Part shown: piece by piece, positions 10,084-18,889 of the stretch | Layout of the letters: each line of letters opens with the position of its first letter | Position numbering within the stretch: the stretch's first letter is position 1 | Assembly: GCF_008123425.1 (NCBI RefSeq) | Contig: NZ_VSSS01000026.1 | Coordinates: forward strand, 123,730-187,729 | From: Bradyrhizobium rifense | GTDB lineage: Bacteria > Pseudomonadota > Alphaproteobacteria > Rhizobiales > Xanthobacteraceae | Reading direction: 5' to 3' | Length of the DNA stretch: 64,000 nt | Translations under genes and position numbers: made by a program | The notes under the pieces: generated by a model | Told to the model about the DNA's origin: nothing | What the model saw: the letters and a program-made list of their open reading frames with translations, nothing else | Databases searched by the model: none

Positions 10084-11645
10084 TGCGGCGGCGGCCGTCG
10101 CCGGCATGGGCGGTCGGTCTGGCCGCATTGGCCCTGTGGGCCATGCTGGGGAGAGCCGGCGCCGAAACATTGTTGAGGGCGCGGCTCAACGCCGACATCC
10201 GCTCCACCGATCCCGGCACGAACCGCGATGCGAACACGGACGCCGTGGTTGCGCACATCGTGGAAGGGCTGGTCGCCTTCCGCGACGATACCTCGATCGG
10301 CCCGATGCTGGCCGACAGCTGGGCCCTTTCGAACGAAGGCAAGACCTACACGTTCCGCCTGCGGCAGGGCGTCAAATTCCACAACGGCGCGACCATGACC
10401 GCGGATGATGTGGTCTGGTCGCTGAAGCGCTGGCTCGATCCGGCGACGCAATGGCGCTGCCTGTCCGAATTCAGCACCACCGGCATCGCGCGGATCGAGA
10501 AGGTCGAGGCGCCGGATCCGCAAACCGTCGCCATCACGCTCGATCAGCCGACGGCGTTGTTCCTCCCGACCATAGCGCGGCCCGATTGCGGCCAGACCGC
10601 AGTCATTCATCGCGATTCCGTCGGACCTGACGGCAAGTGGATCGCGCCGATCGGCACCGGCCCGTTCAAGCTCGCCGAGTGGAAGCGGGGGCAGTATGTC
10701 GATGTCGTCCGCTTCGACGGCTACGTCTCGCGCAGCGAGCCACGCACCGGCTATACCGGCGCCAAGGACGTCAAGGTCGACCGCGTGCGTTTCAACGTGA
10801 TCCCGGACAGTTCGGCCGCGAAGGCAGGGCTGCTCAGCGGCTCGCTCGACGTCGTCATGAGCCTGTCGATCCCCGATCTCGAGGATCTCAAGTCACGTCC
10901 TGAGGTGCAGCTCAGCATCACCCCGTCACTGAGCCTGACCGGCATCCTGTTCCAGACCAAAGATCCGCTGCTCAAGGATGTGCGGATCCGCCGCGCCATC
11001 GCGCTGTCGATCGACACCGCGCAGATCGTCGATGCCGTGATGCTGGGCACGGCCCGCCCCAACAATTCAGCACTGCCGCTCGGCAGCCCCTTCTACGGCG
11101 AGGTGCAGTCGCATGGCTACGAGCAGAACATCGCGGAAGCCAAGAAGCTTCTGGTGGAGGCCGGCTATCGCGGCCAGCCGATCAAGATGATCACCAACAA
11201 GCGCTACAGCTTTGTGTTCGACGCCTCCGTGCTGGTGCAGGCGATGGCGCAAGGCGTCGGGATCAATATCGAGCTCGAGGTGATGGACTGGGCCGCGCAG
11301 CTCGACCGTTACAATCGCGGCGACTACCAGTCGATGGCCTTCGTCTATTCGGCCCGGCTCGACCCCTCTCTGAGCTTCGAGATGCTGACCGGGCCGAAGG
11401 CGTCGCAGCCGCGCAAGGTGTGGGACAATCCGGAGGGGCAGGAGATGCTGCGCCAGTCGATGATGATCGACGACACCGCGAAGCGGCAGTCGCTGTTCGA
11501 CGAGATGCACAAGCGCTTCATCGCCGACGTGCCGATGATCGTGCTGTTCAACGGGGCCGAGCTCACGGCGTTGCGCAAGAGCATCAAGGGCTATGCCGGC
11601 TGGCTCTATCCGGAGCCGCGGTTCTGGGGCGTCACGGTCGAGTAG
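10083..11645 (+). CDS. Peptide-type ABC transporter substrate-binding protein (SBP family 5)
   Basis: About 520 residues. The ATG at 10083 overlaps the stop of the C45 hydrolase gene (TGATG), so the two are translationally coupled. The N-terminus has a Sec-type signal: MRRRPSPAW, a hydrophobic core and a cleavage site near GRAGA. Family 5 marks are LNADIRSTDPGTNRD, YTFRLRQGVKFHNGATMTADDV and KDVRIRRAIALSIDTAQ. It is the first component of the second importer (10083-15016). Residues QWRCLSEFSTTG and RPDCGQT give a cysteine pair that could form a disulfide in the periplasm. Confidence 0.93.
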   Translation: MRRRPSPAWAVGLAALALWAMLGRAGAETLLRARLNADIRSTDPGTNRDANTDAVVAHIVEGLVAFRDDTSIGPMLADSWALSNEGKTYTFRLRQGVKFHNGATMTADDVVWSLKRWLDPATQWRCLSEFSTTGIARIEKVEAPDPQTVAITLDQPTALFLPTIARPDCGQTAVIHRDSVGPDGKWIAPIGTGPFKLAEWKRGQYVDVVRFDGYVSRSEPRTGYTGAKDVKVDRVRFNVIPDSSAAKAGLLSGSLDVVMSLSIPDLEDLKSRPEVQLSITPSLSLTGILFQTKDPLLKDVRIRRAIALSIDTAQIVDAVMLGTARPNNSALPLGSPFYGEVQSHGYEQNIAEAKKLLVEAGYRGQPIKMITNKRYSFVFDASVLVQAMAQGVGINIELEVMDWAAQLDRYNRGDYQSMAFVYSARLDPSLSFEMLTGPKASQPRKVWDNPEGQEMLRQSMMIDDTAKRQSLFDEMHKRFIADVPMIVLFNGAELTALRKSIKGYAGWLYPEPRFWGVTVE

Positions 11646-11658
11646 GCAAGGGCGCGGC

Positions 11659-12603
11659 ATGCTGGGTTACCTCGCAAGACGGCTGCTCATGACGATCCCG
11701 ACCTTGCTGCTGGTCGCGATCGGGGTGTTTGCGCTGGTCCGGCTCATTCCCGGCGACCCCGTGCAGGTGATGCTTGGTGACGCCGCCGATCCCGCGCAGG
11801 CGGCGCAGCTTCGCGCCCAGCTCGGGCTCGATCAGCCGATCCCGGTCCAGTTCATGCACTGGATCGCTAAACTTGCGACCGGCGATTTCGGTCACTCCAT
11901 CACCAACAACCTCGCGGTGTTGCCGCTCATTCTCGAGCGTTTCCAGGTCAGCGCCGTGATCGTGCTGGTGGCGGTTGCGGCAGCGGCCTGCATCGCGGTC
12001 CCGGCCGGGCTCGTCGCGGCCTGGAAGCAGAACAGCCTGCTCGATCTCTCCGTCGTCGGCGGCGCCACGCTGCTGTTGTCGATCCCGAGCTTCTGGCTCG
12101 GCCTGTTGCTGCTGCTCCTGTTCGGGCTCAAGCTGAAATGGCTGCCGGTGATCGGTTATGTCCCGTTCACCGAAAACTTTTGGCAGGCCGCAGCCTTCAT
12201 CGTGTTGCCGATCGCAACGCTGACCATGGTCGAGATCGGCGTGCTCACACGCATGGCACGCGCTGCGTCCATCGAGGTGCTGCGGCTTGAATATGTCACG
12301 CATGCGCGGGCCAAGGGCGTGCCGGAATGGCGGGTGCTTGCCCGCCACGTGCTGCCGAACGCGTTCGCACCGACCTGGACGCTGATCGGCCTCGTGCTTG
12401 GCCATCTCCTCGGCGGTATCGCCGTAATCGAGACCGTGTTCACGCTGCCCGGCCTCGGCCGGCTGCTGGTTGATTCCATCTTCGCGCGCGACTATCCGGT
12501 GGTGCAGGGCTGCCTGCTGTTCACCGCGGTGATCTATGTCGTGGTCAATTTGATCGTCGATCTCTGCTATCCCTTGTTCGATCCGCGGGTGACGGTGGCA
12601 TGA
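11659..12603 (+). CDS. Peptide-type ABC transporter permease (DppB-like)
   Basis: 314-residue inner-membrane permease. The ATG at 11659 (MLGYLARRLLMTIPTLLL) gives the normal DppB N-terminus; an upstream in-frame ATG at 11593 lies inside the binding-protein gene. The IPGDPVQVMLG motif, the TM helices and the EAA loop VTHARAKGVPEWRVLARHVLPN are clear, and GIAVIETVFTLPGLGRLL follows. It overlaps the next permease by 4 bp (ATGA). It is the membrane partner of 12600-13412. Confidence 0.94.
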   Translation: MLGYLARRLLMTIPTLLLVAIGVFALVRLIPGDPVQVMLGDAADPAQAAQLRAQLGLDQPIPVQFMHWIAKLATGDFGHSITNNLAVLPLILERFQVSAVIVLVAVAAAACIAVPAGLVAAWKQNSLLDLSVVGGATLLLSIPSFWLGLLLLLLFGLKLKWLPVIGYVPFTENFWQAAAFIVLPIATLTMVEIGVLTRMARAASIEVLRLEYVTHARAKGVPEWRVLARHVLPNAFAPTWTLIGLVLGHLLGGIAVIETVFTLPGLGRLLVDSIFARDYPVVQGCLLFTAVIYVVVNLIVDLCYPLFDPRVTVA

Positions 12604-13412
12604 GGATGCGCGCCAACACCGCGATCGGCAGCGTCCTTATGGTGTTCCTGCTCGGCGCAGCCATCACCGGAGCGTTCTGGACGCCGTTCGATCCATTGCG
12701 GATCAATCTGCGCGCGCGTCTGCAGGCGCCGTCGTCGCTGCATTGGTTCGGCACGGATGAATTCGGCCGCGACGTGCTGAGCCGCGTCATGGTCGGTGCC
12801 GGCGCCAGCGTGGTGATTGCCGTGCTCACGGTACTGCTGGCCGTTACGATCGGCGTGATGGTCGGCTGCACGGCCGGTTACATCAGGGGCTGGGTCGACC
12901 GGATCATCATGGCCGTAACCGACGCGCTGCTCGCGTTTCCCGGCATCCTGCTGGCGCTCGCCGTGATGATCGTGGTCGGCGCCAACAAGACCGGCCTGAT
13001 CCTCGCGCTCGGTCTTGCCTACATTCCGTCCGTGGTCCGCGTGGTGCGCGGAACCGTGCTGTCGATCCGCGAAAAGGAATATGTCGAGGCTTCGCGCGTC
13101 ATAGGCAATTCGGAAGTTTATTCGATGATGCGCCATGTGATGCCGAACGCGATCGCGCCGGTCGCAGTGCTCGCGACCAGCATGTTCGGCTGGGTGCTGC
13201 TCGCCGAAAGCGCGCTGAGCTTCCTGGGGCTTGGTGTGCCGCCGCCAGCGCCGACCTGGGGCAACATGCTGGCGGCAAGCCGCCCGTTCATGGAAACGGC
13301 GGCCTGGCTCTCGATCGCACCGGGCCTGTGCATCGCGCTGACGCTGCTCGGCATCAACCTGCTCGGGGATTCCTTGCGCGATCGCCTCGACCCCAGGATG
13401 GCGCAGGGATGA
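12600..13412 (+). CDS. Peptide-type ABC transporter permease (DppC-like)
   Basis: 270 residues, shorter at the N-terminus than the DppC-like protein at 3636-4559 but with one TM (TAIGSVLMVFLLGAAITGAFW) followed by the FGTDEFGRDVLSRVMVGAG motif and an EAA loop (VEASRVIGNSEVYSMMRHVMPN). It starts in an ATGA overlap with the previous gene. The fused ATPase gene starts 4 bp before its end, so the importer genes form one translationally coupled unit. Confidence 0.93.
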   Translation: MRMRANTAIGSVLMVFLLGAAITGAFWTPFDPLRINLRARLQAPSSLHWFGTDEFGRDVLSRVMVGAGASVVIAVLTVLLAVTIGVMVGCTAGYIRGWVDRIIMAVTDALLAFPGILLALAVMIVVGANKTGLILALGLAYIPSVVRVVRGTVLSIREKEYVEASRVIGNSEVYSMMRHVMPNAIAPVAVLATSMFGWVLLAESALSFLGLGVPPPAPTWGNMLAASRPFMETAAWLSIAPGLCIALTLLGINLLGDSLRDRLDPRMAQG

Positions 13413-15016
13413 CGCTGCTGTCGGTCGAGAATCTGCGCATCGAGGTGTCCGCCAATAAGGCTGTCATTGTGGACGACGTCTCCTTCGCCGTCGAACGCGG
13501 TGAGTTCCTGGCCGTCGTTGGCGAGTCCGGCAGCGGAAAGACTGCGGCGGCCCGTGCCGTGCTCGGCCTGTTGCCGTCGGGTCTTCGCAAGGCTGGCGGA
13601 CGGATCGTGCTCGATGGCATCGATCTCGCGAAAGTCTCGGCGCGTCAGATGCGCGCGCTACGCGGACCGACCGTCGGCATGGTGTTCCAGGAGCCGATGG
13701 TCTCGCTTAATCCCGCCATCAGCGTCGGCGCGCAAATGGCGGAAGGGCTCGGCCTGCACGAACGGTTGGGAAAACGCGAGATCCGTGGCCGCTGCCTCGA
13801 CATGCTCGCGCGCGTGCAGATCCGCGATCCCGAGCGGACTTTTGACGCCTATCCGCATGAATTCTCCGGCGGCATGCGCCAGCGTATCATGCTGGCGTCG
13901 GTGATGCTGCTGAAGCCGAAGCTTCTGATCGCGGACGAACCAACGACGGCGCTGGATACCCTGACCCAGCGCGAGGTGCTCGATCTCATGGTTGGGCTGG
14001 CCCGCGATCACGGCACGTCGGTGCTGCTGATCACCCACAATCTCGGCCTGGTGTCGCGCTATGCGCAGCGCGCGCTGGTGCTGCGCCAGGGCAAGATGGT
14101 CGAGACCGGAACGACGCGACAAATCCTGTTCTCGCCGCAGCAGGCTTACACCCGGCGTCTGGTGGAAGCCCTGCCGCGCCGCGGCGCCACGACCAAAGCA
14201 CAGCAAGTCGGCGAGCCTCTCGTCAGCGTGCGAGACCTCAAGGTCGGTTTCGCCGGGCGGCAGCGGCTGTTCCGCCGCGATACCGGCGTCTCGGCGGTCA
14301 ACGGCGTCGACCTCGACATCGCAGCCGGCGAAACGGTCGCCGTGGTCGGCGGCAGCGGCTCCGGCAAGACCACGCTCGGCCGGGCCATGCTGCGTCTCAT
14401 TCCGACGTCAGGCGGCGCGATCAGGTTCCGGGGCAGGGACGTGACGGCCACCACCGACCGTGAATTTCGCCTCGCTTCGCAGCTCGTGTTCCAGGATCCC
14501 TATTCCTCGCTCGATCCGCGCATGCGCGTCGGCGAGCTCGTCGCCGAGCCGCTCCGTCACGTGCCGCATTTGGCGGCTGGCGAACGTGATCGGCGTGTCG
14601 AGGCGATGCTGGAAGAGGTTGGCCTTGCGGGCCTCGGCAAGCGCTGGCCCCACGAATTGTCGGGTGGGCAGCGGCAGCGGATCGCGATCGCACGCGCCAT
14701 CGTGCGCGAGCCGGCCTTTGTCGTCGCGGACGAACCGGTCTCGGCACTCGACATGACCATCCAGGCGCAGGTGCTGAAACTGTTCGAGCGGCTTCAGCTG
14801 CAATATGGATTTGCCTGCCTGTTCATCAGCCACGATCTCGCAGCCGTCGAGCAGGTGGCTGACAGGGTCGTGGTGATGCAGGGCGGACGGATTGTCGAGC
14901 AAGGCTCGCGCGACGATATTTTTGATCGGCCGCAGCACGACTACACCAAAGCGCTGCTCGCCGCCGCGCCTGTGCTGGATTTTGACGGCGCGGCGACGGC
15001 GCGCGCCTCGGGTTGA
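13409..15016 (+). CDS. Fused double-ATPase ABC transporter protein (DppD-DppF-like)
   Basis: 535 residues with two complete ATPase domains, replacing separate DppD and DppF proteins. Domain 1 (about 1-255): Walker A GESGSGKTA, Q-loop FQEPMVSLNP, signature SGGMRQRIMLASVML, Walker B LLIADEPTTALD. Domain 2 (about 270-525): Walker A GGSGSGKTTLGRA, Q-loop FQDPYSSLDPRMRV, signature SGGQRQRIAIARAIV, Walker B FVVADEPVSALD. I take the ATG at 13409 (MTLLSVENLRIEV), which overlaps the permease stop; an in-frame ATG at 13328 lies inside the permease gene. The Cys-bearing C-terminal extensions of the separate proteins at 4579-6545 are absent. It ends 9 bp before a strong hairpin. Confidence 0.94.
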   Translation: MTLLSVENLRIEVSANKAVIVDDVSFAVERGEFLAVVGESGSGKTAAARAVLGLLPSGLRKAGGRIVLDGIDLAKVSARQMRALRGPTVGMVFQEPMVSLNPAISVGAQMAEGLGLHERLGKREIRGRCLDMLARVQIRDPERTFDAYPHEFSGGMRQRIMLASVMLLKPKLLIADEPTTALDTLTQREVLDLMVGLARDHGTSVLLITHNLGLVSRYAQRALVLRQGKMVETGTTRQILFSPQQAYTRRLVEALPRRGATTKAQQVGEPLVSVRDLKVGFAGRQRLFRRDTGVSAVNGVDLDIAAGETVAVVGGSGSGKTTLGRAMLRLIPTSGGAIRFRGRDVTATTDREFRLASQLVFQDPYSSLDPRMRVGELVAEPLRHVPHLAAGERDRRVEAMLEEVGLAGLGKRWPHELSGGQRQRIAIARAIVREPAFVVADEPVSALDMTIQAQVLKLFERLQLQYGFACLFISHDLAAVEQVADRVVVMQGGRIVEQGSRDDIFDRPQHDYTKALLAAAPVLDFDGAATARASG

Positions 15017-15025
15017 GCGGGGGTC

Positions 15026-15048
15026 GGAGGGGAGCCGCGCTCCCCTCC
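15026..15048. terminator. Hairpin between convergent operon ends
   Basis: A perfect 9-bp stem (GGAGGGGAG / CTCCCCTCC) with loop CCGCG lies 9 bp after the stop of the fused ATPase gene and about 20 bp from the stop of the convergent glycosyltransferase gene. There is no long T-run, but in GC-rich alphaproteobacteria such hairpins commonly end transcripts. Its position between convergent genes suits a two-way terminator. Confidence 0.7.
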
Positions 15049-15067
15049 TGTGTTGGACCAGGTGAAT

Positions 15068-16414
15068 CTACCGGGCGGCGCGGCGGCCGCGGCCGGCTTC
15101 GAGCGTGCCGGCACGCCGCGACGCTTTGCGATCGTCGACGAGACGGCCGATGATCCGGAGAACTTCAGACCGCGTATCGATGTCGGCGAACTCGTCGGCC
15201 ATTCGCGAGGCACGCATGCGGTAGGCGGGGCGGTCGAGCACGGTGCGCACTGCATCGCGGATCGCTTCAGGCGTCGGCTCGTTGGTCGCGAGATTGACGC
15301 CGACGCCGGACCATGCCACGCGTGCGTTGACGTCGGCCTTGTCCTCGGTCATGCCCGCCGTGACCAGGGGGATTCCAAAGCTCATGGCCTGGTTGACGCT
15401 GCCATAGCCGCCGTTGGTGACCAGCACATCGACGCGCGGCAGCAGCCATTCGAACGGCAGGTAGGTGGCAAGCCGTGCGTTTGACGGGACGGCCGCGGGA
15501 ATCGCTTCGACCGGGCGGCCGCCGGTCGTCGCCACAACCAGCACGTCCGGCTCGTCGCCGAGCGCAGTGAGTGTCGGCGCAATCAGGAGCCCCAAATTGT
15601 GATTGGCCACGGTGCCCTGCGTCACCAGCACGACCTTCCGCGACCCATCGAGCTCTTGCGCCCACGGCGGCAGGGGCGCCTGACGCGGAATGATCGGCGG
15701 CGTTCCGACGAAATGCACATTGGGTGGAAACGGCCGCGGAAATTCGAAGCTGGGCACCGACAATTGCATATACGCGTCGGCGAACTCGATGACTGAATGG
15801 AACATCGGCTTCAACAGCGGACCGACGCCGAAGCTCTTCAGCACCCTGTTCAGGTTGCGCAGGACCGGCTGATCGACATTTGCGTCATACTCGCCGGCGA
15901 CGACGGCATATTGCTGGCGCTGCTCGTCCGAGGCAGCAGGCGGCAGGCCAAGAAAATTCGGCGCTCCGTCGTCGCGCTCCCAGTGAAGAAACGACGTTCC
16001 GCACAGCACGACCGGCGGTCGCATCTCGCGCGGTCCGAGCAGCATCGGCAGGATACCGAACAGCATGTCGTCACCGACGATGATGTCGGCCTGAAAGTGC
16101 TCCAGCGCCGCGTACAGGCCCTGGTTCTGCGCCGGAATGGGATCGACGAAGATGCGCTCGCACGCGGTGCGCAGCCAGTCGGGCCCTGGAGGAAGGCTCT
16201 TCAGTTCGGGGACCACCAAGAGGATATCCCGCAGGTCGAAATCCGCGCCCGCCGGAAGCGGGAAGAACTGGGCGCCGCTGGCTTCGATACGGGCACGAAA
16301 CGCGGTCCCCGTCAGGAAGGCAATCTCGTGGTTCTCTGCGACGAGAATGCGCGCGATGGCGAGCAGCGGATTGAGGTGGCCCGTCGCAGGTGTCGAAGCG
16401 ATGAGAATTTTCAT
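15068..16414 (-). CDS. UGT-like glycosyltransferase (GT1/MGT family)
   Basis: About 448 residues from the ATG at 16414 (MKILIASTPATGHLNPLLAI), the classic GT-B N-terminus with the GHLNP motif; in-frame codons upstream up to 16540 do not look coding. The C-terminal donor-binding region reads LPFEWLLPRVDVLVTNGGYGSVNQAMSFGIPLV, the UGT/MGT signature, so it probably transfers a sugar from a nucleotide donor to a small lipophilic acceptor or antibiotic. No membrane helix or sugar-pathway genes are adjacent, so the acceptor is unknown. It converges on the ABC operon and diverges from the cytochrome gene. Confidence 0.88.
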   Translation of the reverse strand: MKILIASTPATGHLNPLLAIARILVAENHEIAFLTGTAFRARIEASGAQFFPLPAGADFDLRDILLVVPELKSLPPGPDWLRTACERIFVDPIPAQNQGLYAALEHFQADIIVGDDMLFGILPMLLGPREMRPPVVLCGTSFLHWERDDGAPNFLGLPPAASDEQRQQYAVVAGEYDANVDQPVLRNLNRVLKSFGVGPLLKPMFHSVIEFADAYMQLSVPSFEFPRPFPPNVHFVGTPPIIPRQAPLPPWAQELDGSRKVVLVTQGTVANHNLGLLIAPTLTALGDEPDVLVVATTGGRPVEAIPAAVPSNARLATYLPFEWLLPRVDVLVTNGGYGSVNQAMSFGIPLVTAGMTEDKADVNARVAWSGVGVNLATNEPTPEAIRDAVRTVLDRPAYRMRASRMADEFADIDTRSEVLRIIGRLVDDRKASRRAGTLEAGRGRRAAR

Positions 16415-16590
16415 GGAATAGGTCCTCTGATTGTCGAGCATCGGCCGTGAGCGGTCGATGAGCAGAGGGAGAGTGGTGGGATCGCCATTACGGCAGAACT
16501 TCCGCACCGCGCCAAATTGGTTACGGTGGCAACGCATCATGGCGTTGTGGCGGCGGACATCGGCGCGACGATCAGTGCGGCCCGCGTCCT

Positions 16591-16604
16591 GTTACAACAG
16601 TAAC
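16591..16604. promoter_or_regulatory. Inverted repeat GTTAC-N4-GTAAC upstream of the cytochrome gene
   Basis: A perfect 5-bp inverted repeat (GTTAC AACA GTAAC) lies about 70-85 bp before the cytochrome c gene, in the 261-bp gap between that gene and the divergent glycosyltransferase. A further GTTAC half-element occurs at 16649-16653 (AGTTACGAAAA). It has the form of an operator half-site pair. The regulator is unknown; the short arms keep confidence low. Confidence 0.35.
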
Positions 16605-16687
16605 TCACACCGCCAACGCTGAAACAACGCTGTAGTCTCGCCCTCATAGTTACGAAAATCGCTCCTTTCGAGTGCGTGAGGACGAAC

Positions 16688-17632
16688 ATGCCGAATATTA
16701 TCAGTCTTATTTTACTGGTGGCTCTCGCGGCATTCATGGTCTGGATCGGCTGGCGTGCCCTGCAGGTCCGGTCTCGCGTCCTGAGATGGAGCGGTGTGGG
16801 GCTTGCAGCTGTATTGACGATCCTGGTGTCGTCAGTCAGCGCGCTGACTGCGACGGGCCTCGTCAAGCAGCACGCGCGCTCCGCGCCTATTCCAGACGTC
16901 AAGGTCGAACTCACACCCGAATGGGTCGCGCGGGGCAAGGCCGTGACCGACAGCTTTTGCAGCGGATGCCACAAAGCGGAGTTGACCGGTGGTGGCAATC
17001 TCGCCGAGGATCTTCCGATCAATATCGGCTCGTTCGTGGCCGCCAATCTCACGCCCGCCGGGCCACTGAAGCGGTGGTCGGATGGGGAGATTTTTCGCGC
17101 CATTCGCAACGGCGTTGATGCGAGCGGAGGCTGGCTCACGATCATGTCCTTCACCAACGCGAGCCGGCTGAGCGACGACGACACCTTTGCGGTGATCGCC
17201 TATCTTCGCAGTCTTCCGGCCGCGGGCGCGCCCACGCCTGATCGGCTCGATCGATTTAACCTCGTCGGCCTGGCGATGCTGGGGGCCGGGATGTTGCCGG
17301 ACGCGAAGCCGGTGACCGCCGCGCGTATTGCTGCGCCGCCAAGGGGACCGACGGCCAAATACGGCGAATACCTGCTGTCCTATCAGGATTGCCGCGAGTG
17401 CCACGGCAAGGATCTCAGTGGTGGTGTACCCGGCCAGTTGCCGCCGCTCGGTCCAGATCTCGGTATCGTCGCGCAGTGGACCTGCGACGAATTCATCACC
17501 ACTATGCGCTCCGGCGTCGATCCGAATGGGCATCAGATCGGGGAGAAAATGCCGTGGCGTCCGATCGGACGGATGGACAACGACAAGCTCGCTGCCGTGT
17601 ATCAGTATCTGACGCAGACCCGGCACCCGTGA
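16688..17632 (+). CDS. Membrane-anchored di-heme cytochrome c
   Basis: About 314 residues from ATG 16688; a GTG at 16676 is an alternative. Two TM helices lie near the N-terminus (about 4-24 and 35-57), followed by periplasmic domains with two c-type heme motifs, CSGCH (about residues 91-95) and CRECH (about 235-239). Each domain has a downstream Met-containing segment that could give the distal ligand (MSFTNASRLSDDD, EKMPWRPIGRMDND), like the small subunit of alcohol dehydrogenase/gluconate dehydrogenase cytochromes. No dehydrogenase partner is adjacent. Nearby genes are a di-heme peroxidase and a two-component system, hinting at a periplasmic redox chain. Confidence 0.88.
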   Translation: MPNIISLILLVALAAFMVWIGWRALQVRSRVLRWSGVGLAAVLTILVSSVSALTATGLVKQHARSAPIPDVKVELTPEWVARGKAVTDSFCSGCHKAELTGGGNLAEDLPINIGSFVAANLTPAGPLKRWSDGEIFRAIRNGVDASGGWLTIMSFTNASRLSDDDTFAVIAYLRSLPAAGAPTPDRLDRFNLVGLAMLGAGMLPDAKPVTAARIAAPPRGPTAKYGEYLLSYQDCRECHGKDLSGGVPGQLPPLGPDLGIVAQWTCDEFITTMRSGVDPNGHQIGEKMPWRPIGRMDNDKLAAVYQYLTQTRHP

Positions 17633-18026
17633 TATGTCGCGCAGCATCCACAAGCCCGCGAAATGACGTCGACTCATGATCAGGTCAAGTCATCTCGGCA
17701 GCTGCGCCGCCTGATTTAGAATCGTTCTGAGCTGACTGAACAACGCCGGCTCCGCAGGCCCGTCGAGACGATGTTCGCGTGGGTAGCAAATCCTCCAGAT
17801 CACAATTCATCACGTATCGGAGATTTTGCCGAGTATGACGGCAAAATGACCTATTCGGTAGGCATGACAGGCAACATCTATATTTGTCGTTCGCACATAA
17901 GACGGAAGGTCGTCGGCACATGACAACGGATTTCAACCGCGTGCCGCCGGCTTTAGAGGAACTCATTTTCGCATCAGCCGAAGCCGGCACGACCAGGTCG
18001 GCTAAGGCAAGTTTGAGAGATCAAAT
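17633..18026. other. 394-bp gene-free stretch before the VirG-like regulator
   Basis: No convincing gene is seen. Short open frames here lack family resemblance, and the one starting at 17920 would run into the regulator gene. The stretch holds a perfect 9-bp inverted repeat at 17823-17847 (separate entry) and an AT-richer part at 17870-17900 (ATCTATATTTGTCG) that could hold a promoter for the regulator gene. Confidence 0.5.
17823..17847. promoter_or_regulatory. Perfect 9-bp inverted repeat ATTTTGCCG-N7-CGGCAAAAT
   Basis: Arms ATTTTGCCG and CGGCAAAAT are exact reverse complements separated by AGTATGA. The repeat is about 180 bp before the response regulator gene, with no T-run after it, so an operator for a dimeric regulator is more likely than a terminator. 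Nothing in the sequence tells which protein binds. Confidence 0.5.
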
Positions 18027-18752
18027 ATGTTGGCAGACGTCGGCCATGTCATCGTTGTCGATGACGATCCCACCTTGCGGCAGATGGTAATCAAATATCT
18101 GGAAGAGCATAATGTACCGGGGAGAGCTGCATCCAACCGCGCCGAATTGCATCGCCATCTCGAGGGAGCGCAACCCTGCCTGATCATTCTCGACCTTCGC
18201 CTCGGTCAGGAGGATGGGCTGGACCTGCTGCGGGAGATACGTTCTCACTCCGACGTGCCCGTGATCATCACGACCGGGCACCGGCCCGATGAAATCGACC
18301 GCATCGTCGGCCTTGAGCTCGGTGCCGACGATTACATCATCAAACCGTTTAGCCTGCGGGAGCTGCTGGCCCGCGTCCGTGCAGTGCTGCGGCGTCAGGA
18401 GATAGGACGGGCCGCCCGCGCCAGGGATCCCGAGCGCGGTGGCTATCGGTTCAGCGGCTGGAAGCTCGAGCGCCGCGGCCGCAAGCTGGTCGACGCCAGC
18501 AACGCGCCGGTTCCCCTGAGCAAGGGCGAATATGCCCTGCTGCTGGCCTTCCTCGAGGCGCCCGAACGCCCGCTCAGTCGCGAGCATCTGCTCCAGGCAA
18601 CGCGCATTCACGAAGATATCTTCGATCGCAGCATTGACGTCCAGGTCTTGCGCCTGCGACGCAAGCTGGAGAACGACCCGAGCGCGCCGCGCATCATACA
18701 GACCGAGCGTGGCGTGGGCTACGTCTTCACCGTGCCGGTCGAACCGTTCTAG
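18027..18752 (+). CDS. OmpR-family response regulator (VirG-like)
   Basis: 241 residues. The receiver domain (about 7-120) has the acidic pair VVDDD, the phospho-acceptor Asp in IILDLRLGQEDGLDLL, the conserved Thr in ITTGH and the Lys in IIKPF. The effector domain (about 140-235) is a winged helix (LSKGEYALLLAFLEAPERPLSREHLLQ, then SIDVQVLRLRRKLENDP and the wing ERGVGYVF). The spelling LRLGQEDGLDLLREIRSHSDVPVIITTG and LGADDYIIKPF resembles VirG of Agrobacterium. The likely kinase partner is the VirA-like protein at 20665-23169, two genes downstream. Its DNA target is not known. Confidence 0.92.
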   Translation: MLADVGHVIVVDDDPTLRQMVIKYLEEHNVPGRAASNRAELHRHLEGAQPCLIILDLRLGQEDGLDLLREIRSHSDVPVIITTGHRPDEIDRIVGLELGADDYIIKPFSLRELLARVRAVLRRQEIGRAARARDPERGGYRFSGWKLERRGRKLVDASNAPVPLSKGEYALLLAFLEAPERPLSREHLLQATRIHEDIFDRSIDVQVLRLRRKLENDPSAPRIIQTERGVGYVFTVPVEPF

Positions 18753-18758
18753 GCCGGC

Positions 18759-18851
18759 TCATTCCGTGATGGTGAAAGCGTGGCAGCGGCCGGCTGCAAT
18801 CGTAACCGTTTTCCCCGCAACAGTGATGCCGACGTAACAGCCGAACGTCAT
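18759..18851 (-). CDS. Possible 30-residue peptide with strong Shine-Dalgarno
   Basis: Reading leftwards from the ATG at 18851, the frame encodes MTFGCYVGITVAGKTVTIAA followed by GRCHAFTITE. A GCAGGAG sequence sits 6 bp before the ATG, an ideal ribosome site in a GC-rich genome. The residue pattern alternates hydrophobic and polar as in beta-strands and has two Cys. It is convergent with the response regulator gene and its start region faces that of the DUF1127 gene. I recognise no family; the frame could be chance, since short frames are common. Confidence 0.33.
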   Translation of the reverse strand: MTFGCYVGITVAGKTVTIAAGRCHAFTITE

Positions 18852-18889
18852 GGTGTCTCCTGCAAACATTGCGCAGGAGAACGCGTCGC

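Noticed and set aside
17884..18090. Short frame before and into the VirG-like gene (MTTDFNRVPPALEELIF)
   Set aside because: It would overlap the first 64 bp of the response regulator in another frame, and its second half has no protein-like pattern.
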